Source: Perca fluviatilis (lineage: Eukaryota; Chordata; Actinopteri; Perciformes; Percidae). Taken from it: DNA of 64,000 bases. Of this stretch, positions 59,216 through 64,000 are shown piece after piece. The stretch is from NCBI RefSeq assembly GCF_010015445.1, contig NC_053120.1, positions 5,065,614-5,129,613 on the forward strand, written 5' to 3'. A model generated the notes under the pieces. That model was given only the letters and a program-made list of their open reading frames with translations, had not been told where the DNA came from and did not search any database. Each line of letters starts with the position of its first letter. The stretch's first letter is position 1. The position numbers and the translations under genes are program-made.

Positions 59216-59830
59216 GACAAATTAAGTGTTTTTTGAACATTAACGCATGTAAACATGTTCTAGAAGAAACCCCAAACCAATGTACGGACCTGAAAATGAG
59301 CTTGAGCCTTTTTACAGCAGAGTCCTGCTGCTCGATTAAAGTGCCATGTGATTCAGCCCCCCTCCCTTTTATTCTGTGAAGGCCGAGTGAAGACTGGGCG
59401 CCCCTGGGAAAGGCATGAACTCATTCCACGCTGACAATTCGGAGAATTTAATGAAGCTGATGGAAAACACTCGGCCTGTTTTTTTCAGTTTACACCCTGC
59501 CTGCACACAGGCAAACAGAGTTAAACTGACATGAATAGGCTTCATGGAAATGGAAAATGTAGTCTGTTGGATAACACAATTTGTTACACAATGTTTTGAT
59601 GTTAATGAAAGTGCTCATATTATGCTCATTTTCAGGTTCATAATTGTATTTAGAGGTCGTATCAAAATAGGTTTACATGGTTTAATTTTCAAAAATCACT
59701 ATATTTTTGTTGTACTGCACATTGCTGCAGCTCCTCTTTTCACCCTGTGTGTTGAGCTGTTTGGAGCAGTTTGTGAACAGTGTTTTCTGTTTCTGACTGG
59801 AAATGACTAAATGAACTTGTTACATTTTCG
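59216..59830. mobile_element. Fragments of the CATAATATGG-family element
   Basis: A + fragment at 59216-59300 (ACATGTTCTAGAAGAAACCC ... CCTGAAAATGAGC) and a reverse copy at 59605-59780 (TATTATGCTCATTTTCAGGT ... TTGCTGCAGCTCCTCTTTTC). Confidence 0.65.
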
Positions 59831-60279
59831 AGTTTTGTTGGTAGACATCAGTGATGGAAACCCAGCAGGAAAACAGGCCTAGCTGTATTTATTTGAATCA
59901 TGATCAAGTGAAAAACACTCAAAATGCTGTTGGAAGTGTGTTTGAATAAAATTATGTAATCTAATGTTTGGCTTGAAGGAGTCCACTCCCAAATGTTTAT
60001 TAAAAAGAGACTTGGACCCTCCTGTATCCAGTAAAATGGTTGAGTCCAGAGAGCTGCAGGAGGTCTCACTCCGACACTGATGTGGAGGACAGAAAAACTG
60101 AACAAAGAGGCGAACAAATAACAAACCTGACCCTCATCATCAGATAGCTCAATGTTGTAAAATAATTATTTTGTTTCCAAAACAGAGAAGATAAGATAAA
60201 ACTTTATCGTCTGGTCACACAGAAAATGTTCTTGCATCGTCTGCTCCAACAGTCAACAGATAACATTAAAAACACAAAC

Positions 60280-60573
60280 ATAAAAAAATGGACACACACA
60301 CACACACACACGTACACACACACACATCACACCTTAACCATCACAACTAAATGCCTAACCTTAACCCTTACCCTAACCCTAACCATAACCTAATTATAGC
60401 CCTAATCCTAAAACCAAGTCTTAACCCTCAAACAGCCCTTTAAACTAGTGGGGTCCAGCATTTTGGCCCCACAAAGCTGTCGGGACCCCACAAGTATACT
60501 GGACTCCCGGTTTATGGACCCCACGAATATAGTTAAACAAGCCCACACATACACGTACACACACACACACACA

Positions 60574-60625
<52 letters not shown>
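60280..60625 (-). repeat. GTGGGGTCC interspersed repeat flanked by CA microsatellites, third copy
   Basis: Same orientation as 42930-43235: CCTTAACCATCACAACTAAA, TGGGGTCCAGCATTTTGGCC, ACCCCACGAATATAGTTA. CA runs precede and follow it. Confidence 0.85.
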
Positions 60626-60776
60626 CATCCAAGATTAACATGGTTCCTAAAAAACAAACATCCCAAAACGTGTGATGTTTTATGCAGAAAGTTTTGATCA
60701 ATACAGGAGAATAATAGTTTCCTTTACATAAATAAAGGCATTTGCACAAAAAATTAAGCCTTTGATTGTTTTTGTT

Positions 60777-60810
60777 AAAAAAAAAAAAAAAAAAAAAGGA
60801 AAAAGAAAAG
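60777..60810. repeat. Poly-A/purine run
   Basis: A-rich run that may be the tail of a retroelement; its source was not identified. Confidence 0.5.
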
Positions 60811-60879
60811 AGAGGCCCATGCTGCATACGGGACAGGTTAAATCTGCGGAGTGAGACATCATCCCAAATAGAGACGATC

Positions 60880-61150
60880 TTTGGTTCCCGTCAACATTGC
60901 CTCGTTGTCCCGTTGTGAAAGCTCCAGCCTCTCCCCTCCATCCTCAGCTGCTGAAGCCCCCGCCGGTGAGGGGAACCCGGATCTGGGACTCGGACGGTCC
61001 CCGGTGATCCTCACACGCAACATCCGAACCGTGGACCAGGAAATATCTTTTATTTTTCATTTTTCCGTGTTCGTGTCGGTTTGTAACGGTGAGAGACGGA
61101 CTACTGCAGCGGGGGGAGATGCTGTCATGCAGAGACGTCATTGATTTAAA
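60880..61150 (+). promoter_or_regulatory. Candidate promoter or non-coding first exon for the EB-type isoform
   Basis: A CpG-containing, GC-richer block about 1 kb upstream of the ZAD-like exon, in otherwise AT-rich sequence. It contains a donor-like CCGCCG|GTGAGG near 60965 that could end an untranslated exon. A possible acceptor (TTATTCGTCAG) ends at 62043, just before the ZAD coding start. No TATA box is evident. This is inference from position and composition. Confidence 0.3.
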
Positions 61151-61374
61151 AGGCAACAAAAAAACACAGCAGTGACATTAACTGGGGATCGTTTTATTTA
61201 TATATTTATTTTATCACCGAGAGGCAGGAACCGAACCCGGATCGACGTGACAGTAGCCTGCATGTCTGCCGAGAAACACCGAGGAAGTGAGAATGTAACC
61301 CATGACAGAGATTCACCCACATCCGTTCTGCCTGGAAGTCTTCTTCACTGAATCAACGCTGTCATGTCAGCGTG

Positions 61375-61915
61375 ATCCCACGAGATTTTTTATTTTTTTT
61401 TCTTAATCAGAAAAACTAGACGGATGCTCCGAACAGTCTTTATGAATAATCTAAATTATTTAGGTGCATAATCAGTTCCTAAAATCTGAATTCCTGCAAA
61501 GAAATCAATTTGATTTAAACCTTTAAGAAAGGATTTAACAAATGTGAGATTGACACAGGGAATGTAAACAATCTCTCAGTACAAGGTCTATTTAGTAGCT
61601 GTGCTGGACCTTTTAATCCCATCCCACGATCTTCATCAGCAGATGGAGATTTTTTTGAATCGGAAAAAAAAACTAGACGTGATGCTCCCAACAGTTTTGG
61701 GATTTATTTGAATTTTTTCATGCAGAGCATCAGGTTATTATAAAATCTCACTTTCTGCAAAAAAAAATTTGATTCATTTTGATTTAATCTTCAATGAATG
61801 ATAGGCAAGTTTGAGATTGAAAGTTCAGTCTTGACCTGGAAAAAAAAGTAGCCTAAGGTCTATTTAGTAGCTGTGCTGGAGCTTTTAATCACATCCCATG
61901 ATCTTCCTCAGCAGT
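61375..61915. repeat. Diverged tandem duplication of about 270 bp upstream of the ZAD-like exon
   Basis: Shared blocks in the same order: AAACTAGACG-GATGCTCC, AAGGTCTATTTAGTAGCTGTGCTGG, CTTTTAATC-CATCCCA-GATCTTC-TCAGCAG. Divergence shows the duplication is old. Confidence 0.8.
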
Positions 61916-62083
61916 TCAAGTTTAATTACTTGACACTGGAACAGGAAGGACGGAGGCTGAATAGGGACAAAAACACATCGAAGCGACAAAAGGAATTGAC
62001 TTGCTCTTAAAGCGCTGATATAATATATCATATTATTCGTCAGTTCGCTGCTACACGCTGTTGTGATGCTGGATGTGGTGAAG

Positions 62084-63301
62084 ATGAAAGAGGCGTGCAG
62101 GATCTGCGCCCGCGAGCTCTGCGGCAACCAGCGGCGCTGGATTTTCCACCCGGCGGCCAAGCTCAACCTGCAGGTGCTGCTGTCCCACGCCCTGGGCCAC
62201 GAGCTGACCCGGGACGGCCGCGGGGAGTTCGCCTGCTCCAAGTGCGCCTTCATGCTGGACCGCATGTACCGCTTCGACACGGTCATCGCCCGCGTGGAGG
62301 CGCTGTCTCTGGAGCGCCTCCAGAAGCTGCTGCTGGAGAAGGACCGGCTGAGGCAGTGTATCGGAGGCCTTTACCGGAAGAACAACGCCGAGGATGGGAA
62401 CGTCGTGGCGGTCGTTGGCACCGACGTGGCGTCCGAAGACTCTCCTGTGGTGGATCTGTCAGCCCTGCAGGATGGACGGTACTCCGTTATGATCCAGGAT
62501 GATCTGACCTACTCCGAGTACGAATCCTGGGCTGATAAGGAGGACGCCGCCACTCCTGACGCCCACACGCATCACCACCTCCAGTGCCCAGCGGCAGACT
62601 CCGTCTCTGGCCAGAAGCCGAGGCGGTGCAGGGGTTGCGCGGCGCTCCGTGTTGCTGATTCGGACTACGAGGCCGTGTGCAAGGTTCCTCGCAGGGTCGG
62701 GCGCAGGAGCACATCCTGCGGCCCGTCCACCCGCTACTCAACAGCCACTCCGGGGGTCGAGGAGCCGGCCACAGCCCCCGGAGGGTCTGAGGCAACAGCA
62801 GTCGCCTTTGAGTCCACTGATCAGACCGCGTGTGACCGGACGAGTCCCAGCCCGGCATCGTCCGTAGAATCTCTGGACACCGCCGTGGACGTGAGCTGCC
62901 TTCCTGTGAACCAGAAAGACAAGGAAGAAGATCCACAGGAGGCTCCAGCGAGAAGGGACATGACATGGGACAAAGACCCAAGCGAGAGCTCCGTCTCTGG
63001 GCTTGAGATGACGCTGAGCCTCCTGAGGGGCTGGGTGTACCGGCCGGTGAAGCCGCGGAGAGGCAGCAAGCTCCCAGTTCTGGTCAAAGCCAAGCTGGAG
63101 CAAGGCCTGTCGCTGTCCCTGTCCGTCCCCCACCTGAGGTCCCCCTGTACAGGGGCAGCGGACTGTGAGCTGTACCACCACCAGTCTGTCCCGGAGGTGG
63201 TGACCCCGTGTCCGCAGCAGGATCTGCAGGCGGAGCTGGCCGAGATGGAGGAGCAGTGGCTGGATGATTATGTTCAGTGCAGGCCGTTCCGCTTTCAGCA
63301 G
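62084..63301 (+). CDS. pde4dip: Myomegalin EB1-binding isoform, alternative first coding exon (ZAD-like N-terminus)
   Basis: A single large, GC-rich exon of 406 codons encoding the N-terminus of the long EB-type myomegalin isoform. From ATG 62084 it begins MKEACRICARELCGNQRRW, near-identical to the human isoform start. C5 and C8, with C51 and C54 (FACSKCAFMLDR), form a C-x2-C...C-x2-C ZAD-like zinc-binding fold. A helical segment (IARVEALSLERLQKLLLEKD) follows. A second conserved cysteine block lies at about 178-215 (CRGCAALRVADSDYEAVCKV; C182, C185), and an SKLP motif followed by basic residues at 328-331 is a likely EB1-binding site. The C-terminus is acidic (EMEEQWLDDY). An in-frame ATG at 62066 would add six residues; 62084 is preferred by homology and has A at -3. 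The exon ends CAG|GTAGAT in phase 0. If not spliced, it stops at TAG 63308-63310, giving 408 residues. Confidence 0.9.
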
Positions 63302-63395
63302 GTAGATTAGTATCCCGGTTACGGGATGACCTCTGACCTTCCTGTAGCCGATCCCGTCAGCGTAGATTTCGTAGCTTTCATTTAGACGCTATTGA

Positions 63396-63970
63396 GTTTA
63401 GGGCTGCATGTGGGTACGCGATCTGTGCTGCCTGCACGATCCGACATGCGCACATTTACGACTGCACGATCTGTTCCACGCTTCCGGTGGTAGTCTTAGC
63501 AGTCTGCCATTAGCCTCCAGCGGGAAGCTAACATTAGTTTAGCTAACAGCTAATTCAGCTAACCGCTAGCTGACAGCTTGATTCAGCCTCAAACTAAACA
63601 CTGGGAAAATCAGGCTACAGCTAAATTAAGACTTTACAGTAAGAACAATAAAGACAAGTATTATATTTTAAATGAGCACAAGTAAAGTAGAACGGACGTA
63701 ACAGCTGTTATATATTTTAACGGTTATTTTCAGATTTTATTTTTAGGGTCTTTTAAAGTGTCAAAAACTAAAATATGAATGATTTGTCCGGTGGTGGTTG
63801 CTGTGGTGTTTATTTAGTAAAAAAATATGCCGCCAGTTATGCCGCCTGGCCGTAAAGTGTTTCAACGCATGCGTGATACAAATAGTGTAGGGAAACCGTC
63901 ACTTTTTGTAATACGTATTTATGCGCATGCGCATATCGGATCGTGCAGTACTGATCGCGTACCGACACTG
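63396..63970. mobile_element. Inverted-repeat element in the intron after the ZAD-like exon
   Basis: GGTACGCGATC-TGTGCTGCCTGCACGATCCGACATGCGCA at the left is mirrored by TGCGCATATCGGATCGTGCAG-ACTGATCGCGTACC at the right. The interior is AT-rich with GCTAAC motifs and an AATAAA. Confidence 0.75.
63647..63652 (+). terminator. Candidate polyadenylation signal AATAAA for a short EB-type isoform
   Basis: AATAAA lies about 340 bp after the in-frame TAG that follows the ZAD exon donor. Retaining the intron start and using this site would give a 408-residue protein. It lies inside a transposon-like inverted repeat, so it may be fortuitous. Confidence 0.25.
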
Positions 63971-64000
63971 CACGTTATGAGGAAAATATGCGACATGCGA

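Noticed and set aside
62487..63181. Long minus-strand frames opposite the ZAD-like exon
   Set aside because: Shadows of a GC-rich coding exon; no domain resemblance.

Overview
The window looks like one piece of a teleost (probably percomorph) fish nuclear genome. The reasons are large introns with GT-AG borders, very long (CA/GT)n and (CT)n microsatellites, a tRNA-derived SINE, and dense relics of Tc1/mariner, PIF/Harbinger, piggyBac-like and hAT-like DNA transposons and L2/Rex-type LINEs typical of fish. There is no prokaryotic gene organisation. All identifications come from reading the sequence and from knowledge of the families; no database search was run.

Region 1 - 43.3 kb: I find no convincing protein-coding exon on either strand. 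The stretch is a mosaic of transposon relics, several minisatellites (29-bp, 16-bp, 30-bp and 49-bp units), two large GT-rich tracts (14.1-14.9 and 34.1-35.2 kb) and blocks of non-repetitive sequence. Some of those blocks (about 10.4-10.9, 26.6-27.1 and 32.1-32.4 kb) could be conserved non-coding elements.

Region 43.5 - 63.3 kb, plus strand: the 5' half of a myomegalin gene (pde4dip; centrosome/Golgi microtubule-organising scaffold, paralogous to CDK5RAP2). Five well-supported coding exons (43626-43808, 46934-47010, 52149-52272, 53747-53898, 54941-55049) join in frame, 645 nt = 215 codons. They encode the CM1 (Cnn_1N) gamma-tubulin-complex-binding region and the start of the coiled coil. A 36-nt microexon (56250-56285) may follow. 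About 6 kb downstream lies a separate large first exon (62084-63301) encoding the zinc-finger-like (ZAD-like) N-terminus of the EB1-binding myomegalin isoform, ending in a phase-0 donor. Both routes end in phase 0, so both can join the same downstream coiled-coil exons, which lie beyond the window. The locus therefore appears to make a CM1 isoform and an EB-type isoform from two promoters, as the human gene does.

From 63.3 kb to the end, the intron after the ZAD-like exon carries an inverted-repeat element. The most notable features are the two-promoter layout, an in-frame stop just past the ZAD exon donor with a downstream AATAAA (a possible short isoform), a roughly 680-bp CT microsatellite acting as the polypyrimidine tract of exon 5, and a set of DNA transposons with perfect 9-bp target duplications.
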